Below, one piece after another: positions 44,251 through 52,944 of a stretch of 64,000 nucleotides of DNA. Each line of letters opens with the position of its first letter. The stretch's first letter is position 1. The stretch comes from Planctomycetaceae bacterium. GTDB lineage: Bacteria; Planctomycetota; Planctomycetia; Gemmatales; Gemmataceae. Under the pieces are notes generated by a model, which worked only from the letters and a program-made list of their open reading frames with translations, searched no databases and had not been told where the DNA came from. Location of the stretch: positions 1 to 64,000 of the forward strand of contig PNLP01000016.1 in the NCBI GenBank assembly GCA_013823135.1, written 5' to 3'. The translations under genes and the position numbers were made by a program.

Positions 44251-45969
44251 ATGCGAAACCCGACCAAGCGGCTGACCATTCTTGCAGTGCCCATCGTTCT
44301 GAGTGCGGGCTTCTTGCTCGTCGGTAAGGGCGATGCTCCCGCGGCCGATCCGATCACCCCGAAGGCCACGAACCCCGGTGCCAGCGATCACACGATGTTC
44401 GGCGGTTCATCCGCTCGCAACATGGTGAACCTCGCTGATAAGAACGTCCTCAGCAAATTCGACCCTGAGGACAAGAACACGCTGCTCTGGAAGTCTGACC
44501 TGGGCTCGCGAGCCTACGGCGGGCCGACTGTTGCTGGCGGGCGTGTGTATTGCGGCACCAACAACCAGCGGCCTCGCAACGACCGCGATGTCCACCGGAG
44601 CAAGTCTGGCGAAGTCGAGCCGATCGACCGCGGCGTTCTGATGTGCTTCGACGAAAAAACCGGCAAGTTTCTCTGGCAGGCTGTCCACAACAAGCTCGAA
44701 TCCGGTCGCGTGAACGACTGGCCCGAAGAAGGCGTTTGTGCCACCCCCACAATCGAGGGCGATTTCGTCTACTACGTCAGCAATCGCTGTGCAGTCGTGT
44801 GCCTCGATGCCAACGGCTTCGCCAACGGCAACCAGGGCTTCCAGGACGAGAAGTACAAGGAAGCGACCGACGGCGACATCGTGTGGCAGTTCGACATGAT
44901 GAAGGAACTCGGCGTGTTCCCGCACAACATGTCTGCCGGGTGCCCGCTGATCGTCGGCGACATCCTCTACGTTCACACGGCGAACGGCGTCGATGACGGC
45001 CACTTGAACCTGCCCAGCCCGAACTCCCCGAGCTTCATCGCACTCGACAAGAAGACCGGCAAGCTCCTGTGGAAGAGCAGCCTGCCCGGCAAGAACATCA
45101 TGCACGGCCAGTGGTCGAACCCCACCTACGCCGAGATTGACGGCGTTCGGCAGGTGATCTTTGCGGGCGGCGATGGCTGGATCTACAGCTTCGTTCCCGA
45201 GACCGGCGAGCTGATCTGGAAGTTCGACGGCAACCCGAAGGATTCGGTGTACGAACTCGGCGGCACCGGCACCCGAAGCGACTACATCGGCACGCCGGTG
45301 ATCTACGACAACAAGATTTACATTGGCCTTGGGCAAGACCCCGAGCACAGCACGGGCATCTCGCACTTCTGGTGCATCGCACCGAAGAAGGACAAGAAGG
45401 GCGACATCTCGAAGTTCCTGGAGACCCGCACCAAGGGGCCGGACGGCAAGGACGTGATCGGCGAGAAGCCGAACCCGAACTCCTGCGTGGTCTGGCACTT
45501 TGGTGGTGAAGAATCACGCTCGTGGGCACTCCGCGACTTCAAGTTCGGCCGCACGATGTCCTCGGCCTGCATCGTGGACGATGTCATCTACATCTCCGAA
45601 CTGGCTGGCTACCTCCACTGCATGAACGCACAGACCGGTGAGCCATACTGGAAGTTCGACACCAAGGCTTCGATCTGGGGTTCAGCGTACTTCGTCGATG
45701 GTAAGGTGTTCCTGGCGACCGATGCGGGCGACCTGTTCGTGTTCAAGCACGACAAGAAACCCGTGAAGATCGACGAACTGGACATCAAGGCCGACAACAT
45801 GAAGGACGCACGCAAGCAGATGGTCGAGAAGCGGAAGCAGGTTGCCGACAAGTATCTGCTCGCGAAGATCGAGCTGGATGCACCGATTCGCTCGACGCCC
45901 GTCGTTGCGAACGGCGTGCTGTACGTGATGACCGAAAAGACGCTCTTTGCGTTCAAGGAAAAGAAGTGA
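44251..45969 (+). CDS. Secreted PQQ-type beta-propeller protein (second)
   Basis: This 572-residue protein has an export signal (RLTILAVPIVLSAGFLLVGK) followed by a conserved start for this group (GGSSARNMVNLADKNV). Blades carry CFDEKTGKFLWQAVHN, ALDKKTGKLLWKSS, PETGELIWKFDG and CMNAQTGEPYWKFDTK. The C-terminus has a Lys-rich helix (KDARKQMVEKRKQVADKYLL) before the last blade. AGGAG lies eight bases before ATG 44251; the longer frame overlaps the previous gene. A clear terminator follows, so it ends this transcription unit. Confidence 0.9.
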   Translation: MRNPTKRLTILAVPIVLSAGFLLVGKGDAPAADPITPKATNPGASDHTMFGGSSARNMVNLADKNVLSKFDPEDKNTLLWKSDLGSRAYGGPTVAGGRVYCGTNNQRPRNDRDVHRSKSGEVEPIDRGVLMCFDEKTGKFLWQAVHNKLESGRVNDWPEEGVCATPTIEGDFVYYVSNRCAVVCLDANGFANGNQGFQDEKYKEATDGDIVWQFDMMKELGVFPHNMSAGCPLIVGDILYVHTANGVDDGHLNLPSPNSPSFIALDKKTGKLLWKSSLPGKNIMHGQWSNPTYAEIDGVRQVIFAGGDGWIYSFVPETGELIWKFDGNPKDSVYELGGTGTRSDYIGTPVIYDNKIYIGLGQDPEHSTGISHFWCIAPKKDKKGDISKFLETRTKGPDGKDVIGEKPNPNSCVVWHFGGEESRSWALRDFKFGRTMSSACIVDDVIYISELAGYLHCMNAQTGEPYWKFDTKASIWGSAYFVDGKVFLATDAGDLFVFKHDKKPVKIDELDIKADNMKDARKQMVEKRKQVADKYLLAKIELDAPIRSTPVVANGVLYVMTEKTLFAFKEKK

Positions 45970-45976
45970 GTCGTGA

Positions 45977-46006
45977 AAAGCCCACGGATTCTGGTCCGTG
46001 GGCTTT
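45977..46006 (+). terminator. Rho-independent terminator after the second PQQ-propeller gene
   Basis: AAAGCCCACGGA / TCCGTGGGCTTT is a 12-bp perfect stem with a 6-base loop, 7 bp after the stop. It separates the propeller genes from the ligase-reductase set. Confidence 0.8.
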
Positions 46007-46025
46007 GGCTTTCGCCTATCAATAG

Positions 46026-47249
46026 TTGCATCCGCTACCACTCCTCCCATACGAGCCGCAACAAGTGAAAGACACTCCCGGTAAGCCCACACCCGTTACG
46101 GGCGCGACGCTGGAAGAGAAGATCAAGAACGCCCGCACGCAACTGGACGCCCACATCCGCGATACCGTCCGCTGGCACTTCAGCCCGGACACCGGCACAC
46201 CGTTCTGGCTGGAAAAAGCCAAGACGTTCAACTTCAACCCCTTGACCGATGTCAACGGCTGGGACGACGTCAAGAAGTTCCCCATTTTTGAAGACGAATG
46301 GCTTCGCGGCGGCCCGGTTCGCAAGTGGGTTCCGAAGGGGATGGCCGATCGTGCTGTGTACGTCTTCGAGACCGGCGGCACAACGGGCCTGCCGAAGTCC
46401 CGCATCGTCATCGACGACTTCAAGATCGACTACGAGATGATGTCGGACACCCTGCCAGACAAGTACTTCCCCAAGGGAAGCAACTGGCTCATGCTCGGGC
46501 CAAGCGGTCCGCGTCGGCTGCGGCTCGCGATCGAGCACCTGGCACAGTATCGTGGCGGGATCTGCTTCGCCATCGACCTCGACCCGCGCTACGTCGTGAA
46601 GTGCCTCAAAGAACGCAAGATCGCCGAGGCGCAAGCCTACAAGGATCACTGCATCGCCCAGGCACTCACGGTGCTGGCCGGCGGCCACGACATCAAGTGC
46701 ATGTTCACCACGCCGAAGCTCCTCGCGGCGCTCGACGAGGCGCTCCGCAACGGCAAACTCGAGGACACGTACCGGTCGCTCGGCAAGCCGATCCCTCCGG
46801 GCGGGCTGCGGTCGATCAAGAGCACCGGCATCACGGGTATCTTCTCGGGTGGCACCGAGTTCACCCCGGACTTCACCCGCGAGGCCGTCGAGGAGATGCT
46901 CGACAACGGGGAAGTCTACATGACCCCGACCTACGGCAACACGCTAATGGGGCTGGCTTGCTCGAAGCCGATTGGAGCGCACGACGGGTACAAGATCAGC
47001 TACTACGCCCCGCAACCGCGTGCGGTCATCGAAGTCGTGAACCCGGACAACTACGACGAGATCGTACCCTACGGCGGTACCGGTCGCGTGCTGCTGAGCA
47101 CGTTCACGAAGGAGTTCTTCGTGCCGCGATTCCCAGAGCGAGACGAAGGCGAACGCGAGAAGCCTTTCGACAAGTACCCGTGGGATGGTGTCAGTGGGGT
47201 GCGACCGTTCGCCAAACTCGCTGGCGGCACCGTGGTCGGAGTGTACTGA
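46026..47249 (+). CDS. Adenylate-forming ligase-like protein (LuxE/PaaK-related)
   Basis: This protein of about 407 residues has the AMP-binding P-loop YVFETGGTTGLPKSRIVIDD and later blocks FSGGTEFTPDFTREA, EVYMTPTYGNTLMGLA and VPYGGTGRVLLSTFTKEFFV. The C-terminal domain of full acyl-CoA synthetases is absent, as in LuxE-type acyl transferases. The start is uncertain: TTG 46026 or GTG 46065, neither with a good ribosome-binding site. Downstream on the same strand lie DUF4058, an acyl-CoA-reductase-like dehydrogenase and an alcohol dehydrogenase, so it probably activates the acid that these reduce. Confidence 0.78.
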   Translation: MHPLPLLPYEPQQVKDTPGKPTPVTGATLEEKIKNARTQLDAHIRDTVRWHFSPDTGTPFWLEKAKTFNFNPLTDVNGWDDVKKFPIFEDEWLRGGPVRKWVPKGMADRAVYVFETGGTTGLPKSRIVIDDFKIDYEMMSDTLPDKYFPKGSNWLMLGPSGPRRLRLAIEHLAQYRGGICFAIDLDPRYVVKCLKERKIAEAQAYKDHCIAQALTVLAGGHDIKCMFTTPKLLAALDEALRNGKLEDTYRSLGKPIPPGGLRSIKSTGITGIFSGGTEFTPDFTREAVEEMLDNGEVYMTPTYGNTLMGLACSKPIGAHDGYKISYYAPQPRAVIEVVNPDNYDEIVPYGGTGRVLLSTFTKEFFVPRFPERDEGEREKPFDKYPWDGVSGVRPFAKLAGGTVVGVY

Positions 47250-47296
47250 TTTGAGGCGAGCCGGGAGCATAAGCGACCGGAGTTCGGGGACTACCG

Positions 47297-48106
47297 ATGC
47301 CATCGCCGTTTCCCGGAATGGACCCGTATTTGGAGAACCCGATTTTCTGGGCCGGGTTTCACGCGAACTTGTGCGGTCGCATCCAAACCGCACTAAACCT
47401 CAGTCTCCCGGAGGGCTACTTCGCGGAGATGGATGAGTACGTTTGGCTTCAGGTAGAAGAAGATGATGAGCGGTTGCTTTTGGGCAAACCGGACACGTTC
47501 GTGACCGACAAGAATGGGGCACACTCCAAGTCGCGGAAGGATGAGAAAGTGGGCGTCGTGGTTTTGGCCCCTCCAGTCGAAGTCACACTCCCAAATGCGA
47601 AAAAGAAGAAGCACCGGTTCGTTAAGATCGTTGGGCCAGACCACGCGACAGTTCTCACAGTCGTCGAGGTTCTGAGTCCTGCGAACAAAACCAACTCGGG
47701 AGATGGTCGGAAGTACCGAGAGAAACGAGACGAATACCTCGGCACTGGCACAAGCCTAGTTGAAATTGACCTACTTCGCGCTGGCGAGCGAATGCCGTTT
47801 GGGAAACCCACGCCGCCAGATGCCGACTATTACCTCTTTGTTTGTCGTGGTGGGGCTTACCCTCAGGCGGGTGTGTGGCCTTTTACCATCCGCGACGCCA
47901 TCCCAGTGTTGCCGGTGCCACTGAAACCAGACGACGCTGATGTCCCCCTTGATCTTCAAAGTTGCGTGAGCGAGATTTACGACACGAATCGTTATTCGAT
48001 GCGGATTGACTACACACAACCCACAACTCCTGCGTTGCGTCCGGTTGAGGCGGGGTGGGCAACCGAACTCCTGAAGAAGCAACCGGCGAAGAAGAAAAAG
48101 AACTAA
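47297..48106 (+). CDS. DUF4058 family protein (second copy)
   Basis: This 269-residue protein starts MPSPFPGMDPYLENPIFWAG. It carries VVEVLSPANKTNSGDGRKYR, EKRDEYLGTGTSLVEIDLLR-AG and a lysine-rich C-terminus (LLKKQPAKKKKN). It shares the E-V-x-S-P-A-N-K and L-V-E-I-D-L blocks with the copy at 23.6 kb; other regions differ, so the duplication is old or the copies came in separately. It has no SUKH-like partner here. It sits between the ligase and dehydrogenase genes with short gaps (47 and 15 bp). Confidence 0.85.
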   Translation: MPSPFPGMDPYLENPIFWAGFHANLCGRIQTALNLSLPEGYFAEMDEYVWLQVEEDDERLLLGKPDTFVTDKNGAHSKSRKDEKVGVVVLAPPVEVTLPNAKKKKHRFVKIVGPDHATVLTVVEVLSPANKTNSGDGRKYREKRDEYLGTGTSLVEIDLLRAGERMPFGKPTPPDADYYLFVCRGGAYPQAGVWPFTIRDAIPVLPVPLKPDDADVPLDLQSCVSEIYDTNRYSMRIDYTQPTTPALRPVEAGWATELLKKQPAKKKKN

Positions 48107-48121
48107 GGAACACCCACAGCC

Positions 48122-49561
48122 ATGATTCACATTCCCGCACTGCGATTTGGCAAAGTCTACACCAGCACGGATAAGGCCACGCTGGTTCACCACGTCACGG
48201 GCGAACCGGTCGCCGAGGTGAGCCAGGTCACGGGCTCCATGATCTCGCGTGATCTCGGCCAGATGGAGCGAGCGCACAAGCAACTCGCAGCCATTCCAAT
48301 CCGCGAAATTCTCGCGATGTACAAGAAGGCAGCGGACTACTTCCTCAATGCCACGCTCCCCTGCGGTGACACCGAGCTCACGTTCGATCAGTATGTCCGC
48401 AATCTGTCTGCCACCACTGGCAGCGCGATGGTCTTCTGCGACCGGAACGCTCGCAAGGTGCAGTACGTCCTCGCGAACATCGAGGAAGTCATCGCGGGCC
48501 TCACCCGTGGGCTGCCTCTCGACGCGCTCGACACCGGCTACACCACAACCACGGGGCGGATGCAGGCGTTCTACCCGACTACAGACGTGTTCGGGGCGGT
48601 GCTGCCTTCGAACTCGCCGGGCGTGCATTCGCTGTGGGTGCCGACGCTCGCGTTCAAGATTCCGCTGCTCTTGAAGCCGGGCCGTGAGGAACCCTGGACG
48701 CCGTACCGCGTGCTGCAAGCGTTCATTAAAGCCGGGGTGCCCCAGAACGTCCTCGGGTTCTTGCCGACAGATCACGCGGGTTCCGCCGACATCCTCCGAT
48801 TGTGCGGGCGAAGCATGGCCTTCGGCGACGACCGCAGCATGGCCCCGTACAAGAATGACCACCGCGTCGAGATTCACGGCACGGGCTACAGCAAGATGAT
48901 CTTCGGCGAGGACAAGGCCGACAATTGGGAACAATATCTCGACCTGCTCGTCGAATCCATCGCGGCCAACGGTGGTCGTGCGTGCGTGAATGCTTCAGGA
49001 GTGTGGACCCCGAAGAATGCCGATGCCCTCGCAATGGGGCTGGCGAAGAAACTCGCCACCGTGAAGCCACGCCCGTGGGACGACCCTGCCGCCGAGATCA
49101 GTGCCTTCGCTAAACCCGAGGTCGCGGAAGCGATCAACAACATGATCGAGGAAGGGTTGAAGACGCCGGGAGCACGCGATGTGACGCAGGAAGTACGGGG
49201 CACGCCACGGCTCGTCAAGGAAGGCCGAATTGCGTACCTGCTGCCGACGATTGTTCGGTGTGATTCGCCCGAACACCCGCTGGCTAACAAGGAGTTCCTG
49301 TTCCCCTATGCTAGCGTCATAGAATACCCGCAGGCCGATGTCCTGAAGCGGATTGGATACACACTGGCCGCTACCGCCTTGACCGAGGATACCGGGTTCA
49401 TCGCGGAATGCATGGCTTGCCCCAACATCGAGCGGTTGAACATCGGACCGCTGCCTACAAACCGCCTGACCTGGGATCAGCCGCATGAAGGCAACCTCTT
49501 CACCCACCTCTACAAGCAGCGGGCCTTGCAGCACGCACCGCGCGCCGCTGCCGGCGTTTGA
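48122..49561 (+). CDS. Aldehyde dehydrogenase / acyl-CoA reductase (LuxC-like)
   Basis: This 479-residue NAD(P)-dependent enzyme of the aldehyde dehydrogenase superfamily has a cofactor-domain block FGAVLPSNSPGVHSLWVPTL, AFKIPLLLKPGREEPWTP and the catalytic thiol Cys288 in NGGRACVNASGVW. The pattern resembles acyl-CoA or acyl-protein reductases of the LuxC type more than classical NAD aldehyde dehydrogenases. With the upstream ligase and downstream alcohol dehydrogenase it could convert an activated acid to an aldehyde. The alcohol dehydrogenase frame overlaps its 3' end. Confidence 0.85.
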   Translation: MIHIPALRFGKVYTSTDKATLVHHVTGEPVAEVSQVTGSMISRDLGQMERAHKQLAAIPIREILAMYKKAADYFLNATLPCGDTELTFDQYVRNLSATTGSAMVFCDRNARKVQYVLANIEEVIAGLTRGLPLDALDTGYTTTTGRMQAFYPTTDVFGAVLPSNSPGVHSLWVPTLAFKIPLLLKPGREEPWTPYRVLQAFIKAGVPQNVLGFLPTDHAGSADILRLCGRSMAFGDDRSMAPYKNDHRVEIHGTGYSKMIFGEDKADNWEQYLDLLVESIAANGGRACVNASGVWTPKNADALAMGLAKKLATVKPRPWDDPAAEISAFAKPEVAEAINNMIEEGLKTPGARDVTQEVRGTPRLVKEGRIAYLLPTIVRCDSPEHPLANKEFLFPYASVIEYPQADVLKRIGYTLAATALTEDTGFIAECMACPNIERLNIGPLPTNRLTWDQPHEGNLFTHLYKQRALQHAPRAAAGV

Positions 49562-50696
49562 CTTCCAACCCCTTGGCCGGGTCATCTCCGAGGCGGGGGG
49601 GCTTGCGCGGTTGGGTGAAGCGGTTCGGTCGGTCGGTGGGTCACGAGTTCTTCTCGTCACTGATCCCGGGTTGGAGCACGCGGGTCACCCACAGCGGGCG
49701 ACCCGGATCATGACGGAAGCGAACCTCGCTGTGTTCACTTTCGACGGCGTCAAAGAGAACCCGACTGAGCGTGAAGTCGATGCGGGCGTGGTGTTTGCCC
49801 GCACACACAATGTCGATTGCATCGTGGCGGTCGGTGGTGGCAGTTCGATGGACTGCGCCAAGGGGATCAACTTCATCCTCACCAATGGCGGCCGCATGGC
49901 CGACTACAAGGGGCACGACAAGGCGAAGAAGCCGATGCTGCCATCTGTTGGAGTGCCGACCACAGCAGGCACTGGCAGCGAGGCCCAAAGTTACGCACTG
50001 ATCACCGATGAACGATCGCACCTGAAGATGGCGTGCGGCGACAAGAAGGCCGCGTTTCGTGTCGCGATTCTCGATCCGGAAGTGACACTCTCGCAGCCCA
50101 AGTCCGTGACGGCAGTGACAGGGATCGACGCGGTTGCGCACGCGATCGAGTCGCAGGTTTGCACGAAGCGGAACCCGCTGTCACAAATGTGTTCCGTCGC
50201 TGCATTTCGGCATCTGGATCAGAACTTCGAGGTGGTGCTTCGGTCGCCAAATGACCTCGCGGCTCGCTCGGGTATGCAAGTGGGGGCTTACCTCGCGGGC
50301 ATGGCAATTGAGAACGCGATGCTCGGCGTCTGCCACAGTTGTGCCAATCCGCTGACAGCCCACTATGGGATCACGCACGGTGTTGCAATTGGTGTGATGC
50401 TTCCGCACGTGATCCGCTTCAACGCCGCTCAGAACCCAGAAATCGACGGCCTCTACGCCGGGTTGCTCGGTGACTTCGGCCGTGTCAGCGCCAAGCCGGC
50501 GGCGGAGGTATTGGCGGCTCGGGTGTGCGAGTTGACCGCCGCCGCGGGCTTGCCACAATCGCTGAAGGAATGCGGCGTGAGCGAGTCGATTCTGCACTTG
50601 CTCGCGGAAGAGGCGAATCAACAGTGGACCGCCCGCTTTAACCCCCGACCGATCGGCGAAGCCGACATCCACAAACTCTACCAATCCGCGTGGTGA
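49485..50696 (+). CDS. Iron-containing alcohol dehydrogenase
   Basis: This group III NAD(P)-dependent dehydrogenase has GGGSSMDCAKGINFIL (nucleotide-binding), PTTAGTGSEAQSYA, and metal-site blocks GIDAVAHAIES, GVCHSCANPLTAHYGITHGV and AIGVMLPHV. It interconverts an aldehyde and an alcohol. The start is uncertain: ATG 49485 overlaps the previous gene by 77 bp, and family-like sequence begins at PAFDFQPLGRV about 20 codons later. The overlap implies translational coupling to the reductase gene, so the aldehyde is probably passed on between them. Confidence 0.9.
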   Translation: MKATSSPTSTSSGPCSTHRAPLPAFDFQPLGRVISEAGGLARLGEAVRSVGGSRVLLVTDPGLEHAGHPQRATRIMTEANLAVFTFDGVKENPTEREVDAGVVFARTHNVDCIVAVGGGSSMDCAKGINFILTNGGRMADYKGHDKAKKPMLPSVGVPTTAGTGSEAQSYALITDERSHLKMACGDKKAAFRVAILDPEVTLSQPKSVTAVTGIDAVAHAIESQVCTKRNPLSQMCSVAAFRHLDQNFEVVLRSPNDLAARSGMQVGAYLAGMAIENAMLGVCHSCANPLTAHYGITHGVAIGVMLPHVIRFNAAQNPEIDGLYAGLLGDFGRVSAKPAAEVLAARVCELTAAAGLPQSLKECGVSESILHLLAEEANQQWTARFNPRPIGEADIHKLYQSAW

Positions 50697-50770
50697 GGCG
50701 TGATGCTGAAGGTCGAGATGTGCGAATCAACACGCGCCTTCCCCGGTGACTCGTCCGGAGATCTTCAGCC

Positions 50771-51940
50771 ATGACTCGCTTGATACCTTCCGTGCTCTGC
50801 GCGGCTCTGTTAAGTCTCAGTGCGGCCGCACAACCACCTTCCGACCTTCCCAAGAAGCCTGCGGATAAAGACTCACCCGGACCGTTTCGCATCGCGCCGG
50901 CGATCTGGCCGGTGTTTCGCGGCGATGCCACCATGACCGGTGTTGGTACTGCTAAACTCCCCGACCAACTGGAAGAACGCTGGACGTTCAAGACTGGCGA
51001 TGCGATCGAAGGTTCGCCCATCATTGCTGGCGAAGTGGTCTACGTTGCTTCGCTCGACAAGCACCTCTACGCGATTGAACTCGCGACCGGGAAGCAGAAG
51101 TGGAAGGTCAAACTGGGTGCGATGAAAGCGTCTCCCGGCATGAAGGGGAACCGCATTTACGTGGGTAACCTCGAAGGGGTGTTCCACTGCGTGAACGCGG
51201 CCGATGGCAAACTCCTTTGGAAATTCGAAGCCGACGGGGAGATCACGGCGGCGGCAAACTTCCACGGCGAGAACATCATCTTCGGTTCGCACGACTCGAA
51301 TCTCTATTGCCTCAACCCGGAGGGCAAGAAGGTCTGGGCCACACCCGTGGATGGTCCGATCAATTCCACCGCTGCGGTCGTGGGGGATCGCACTTTTGCT
51401 ACCGGGTGCGAGAACGGCGTCCTGCATGTCATCGACGCGAAAACCGGCAAAGAACTGGGCAACATCGACCTCGGTGGGAGTACCGTAACCACGGCCGCGG
51501 TGGTCGGCGACTGGGTTTACGCCTCGATGGTGTCGAATCAGGTGGTTGGTGCCGATCTGAAGGGCCTCAAGAAAGTCTGGTCATTTGAGGCACCGAAGCG
51601 GCAACAGCCCTTTCAATCTTCGCCTGCTGTAACCACAGGATTGGTCATTGCTGGAAGCCGCGACAAGAAGGTCTACGCTCTCGACGCCAAGACCGGTGAA
51701 CAGAAATGGAACTTCGTCACAGAAGGGCAGGTGGACGCTTCCCCCGTGATCGTCGGTGATCGGGTCTACGTCGGTTGCCTGAGCGATGACGGTAACTTCT
51801 ATGTCCTCGATCTGAAAACGGGGAAGAAAATCCAGGAGTTGCAACTCTTCTCGCCTGTTGTCGGGTCGGTAGCAGTAGGGCCAGACTCTATCCTTGTCGG
51901 AACCGACAAGGGGTTGCTTTACTGCCTTGGGAAAAAGTAG
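50771..51940 (+). CDS. Secreted PQQ-type beta-propeller protein (third)
   Basis: This 389-residue protein has an N-terminal signal (MTRLIPSVLCAALLSLSAAA) and seven to eight propeller blades: AIELATGKQKWKVKLG, CVNAADGKLLWKFEADG, CLNPEGKKVWA, VIDAKTGKELGNIDLGG, ALDAKTGEQKWNFVTEG, VLDLKTGKKIQELQLF. It resembles BamB-like or PQQ-dehydrogenase-like propellers, but catalytic residues of dehydrogenases are not apparent. It follows the alcohol dehydrogenase gene by 74 bp and may belong to the same unit. It faces the RRM gene convergently. Confidence 0.88.
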   Translation: MTRLIPSVLCAALLSLSAAAQPPSDLPKKPADKDSPGPFRIAPAIWPVFRGDATMTGVGTAKLPDQLEERWTFKTGDAIEGSPIIAGEVVYVASLDKHLYAIELATGKQKWKVKLGAMKASPGMKGNRIYVGNLEGVFHCVNAADGKLLWKFEADGEITAAANFHGENIIFGSHDSNLYCLNPEGKKVWATPVDGPINSTAAVVGDRTFATGCENGVLHVIDAKTGKELGNIDLGGSTVTTAAVVGDWVYASMVSNQVVGADLKGLKKVWSFEAPKRQQPFQSSPAVTTGLVIAGSRDKKVYALDAKTGEQKWNFVTEGQVDASPVIVGDRVYVGCLSDDGNFYVLDLKTGKKIQELQLFSPVVGSVAVGPDSILVGTDKGLLYCLGKK

Positions 51941-52022
51941 CTGGAAATGAGTGCGACCGGCCCGAATGACGGAGCCGGTCGCAGGGTTATCGCATCGTCG
52001 GGAACAACAGACCTGGCGAGGC

Positions 52023-52427
52023 TCAGTAACGGTCGCCACCACCGCCGTAGCCACCGCGGCCGCCACCACCTCCACCGTAGCCGCCGCGGCCTCCACCTCC
52101 ACCACCTCCGCCACCGTAGCCGCCGCGACCACCGCCACCTCCGCCGTAGCCACCGCGACCTCCGCCTCCGCCGCCACGCTCTTCACGCGGTTTGGCCTCG
52201 TTGACGGTGAGCCGACGACCCTGGTACTCGGCTCCATTCATTGCCTGGATGGCTTCGTCTGCCCCGCTGGACATTTCGACGAACCCAAACCCACGGCTCC
52301 GGCCGGTTTCCCGGTCCATGATGACCTGGGACTTGGTTACGGTGCCGTACTGGCTGAACAGGTCCGTCAGTTCCTGTTCGGTGGTGGTAAACGGCAGATT
52401 CCCGACGTACAGATTCTTGCTGGCCAT
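52023..52427 (-). CDS. RRM RNA-binding protein with glycine-rich tail
   Basis: This 134-residue protein has one RNA-recognition motif with RNP2 LYVGNL and RNP1 RGFGFVEM, followed by a tail of repeated RGGYGGGGGG units. It is similar to bacterial and plant glycine-rich RNA-binding proteins induced by cold. It probably binds single-stranded RNA as a chaperone. The tandem repeats cover about 52023-52180. It is convergent with the third propeller gene and divergent from the NtrC-type regulator. Confidence 0.93.
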   Translation of the reverse strand: MASKNLYVGNLPFTTTEQELTDLFSQYGTVTKSQVIMDRETGRSRGFGFVEMSSGADEAIQAMNGAEYQGRRLTVNEAKPREERGGGGGGRGGYGGGGGGRGGYGGGGGGGGGRGGYGGGGGGRGGYGGGGDRY

Positions 52428-52944
52428 GACATTCCCCCCCGGCGGGTCACCTTCATCGACCCATCCGGGAACTCCCTCGGACCAGTCGCGCCATCGCGAC
52501 CGGGAAGACGACTTGAACAGACTGCCGCCCGAATTCAGACATCACAACCGAGGCATCGAGTGTGGGTTAAGCCAGGGAAGTGCACCGCGAGTATCGGGTG
52601 GATACGCCGCACATGTCGACCAACTTGATGAGCTTTGAGCGGTTGCAAGGCAGTAATTGAACTGTCGCAAGGCTTCAGCTTTGGAGCAAATGTCCAGGGC
52701 AAATTCACCAAGTGATCACAACGTGGACGCGAAGACCTGTTCACTATCTTCCTTGCTATTGGGGTCCACCCCCAATAACTAGGCTCAACTATACAAGGGC
52801 TTGTGGGAAAAAATAGCCAAAATTTCGGAAAATTGTTTTGTGCGTTGGTGTGTTGCGCCCGGTTTGGTGTCCGTCCGACCCGAAGGTGCTTACCGTGTCG
52901 CGGGCCTGCGGTACATTATGTGTTGACCCCATTTGAGGCACACC
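52428..52944. promoter_or_regulatory. Divergent 517-bp region, RRM gene versus NtrC-type regulator
   Basis: No gene is convincing here. The part next to the RRM start may be a long leader, common for cold-induced RRM genes. A hairpin TATTGGGG-TCCAC-CCCCAATA lies at 52757-52777. The 52790-52850 stretch is A/T-rich and may hold a promoter. Confidence 0.4.

Noticed and set aside
52023..52180. Tandem GGC/CCG-rich repeats that could be taken for a repeat array
   Set aside because: They encode the RGGYGGGG tail of the RRM protein in frame; there are no spacers as in CRISPR.
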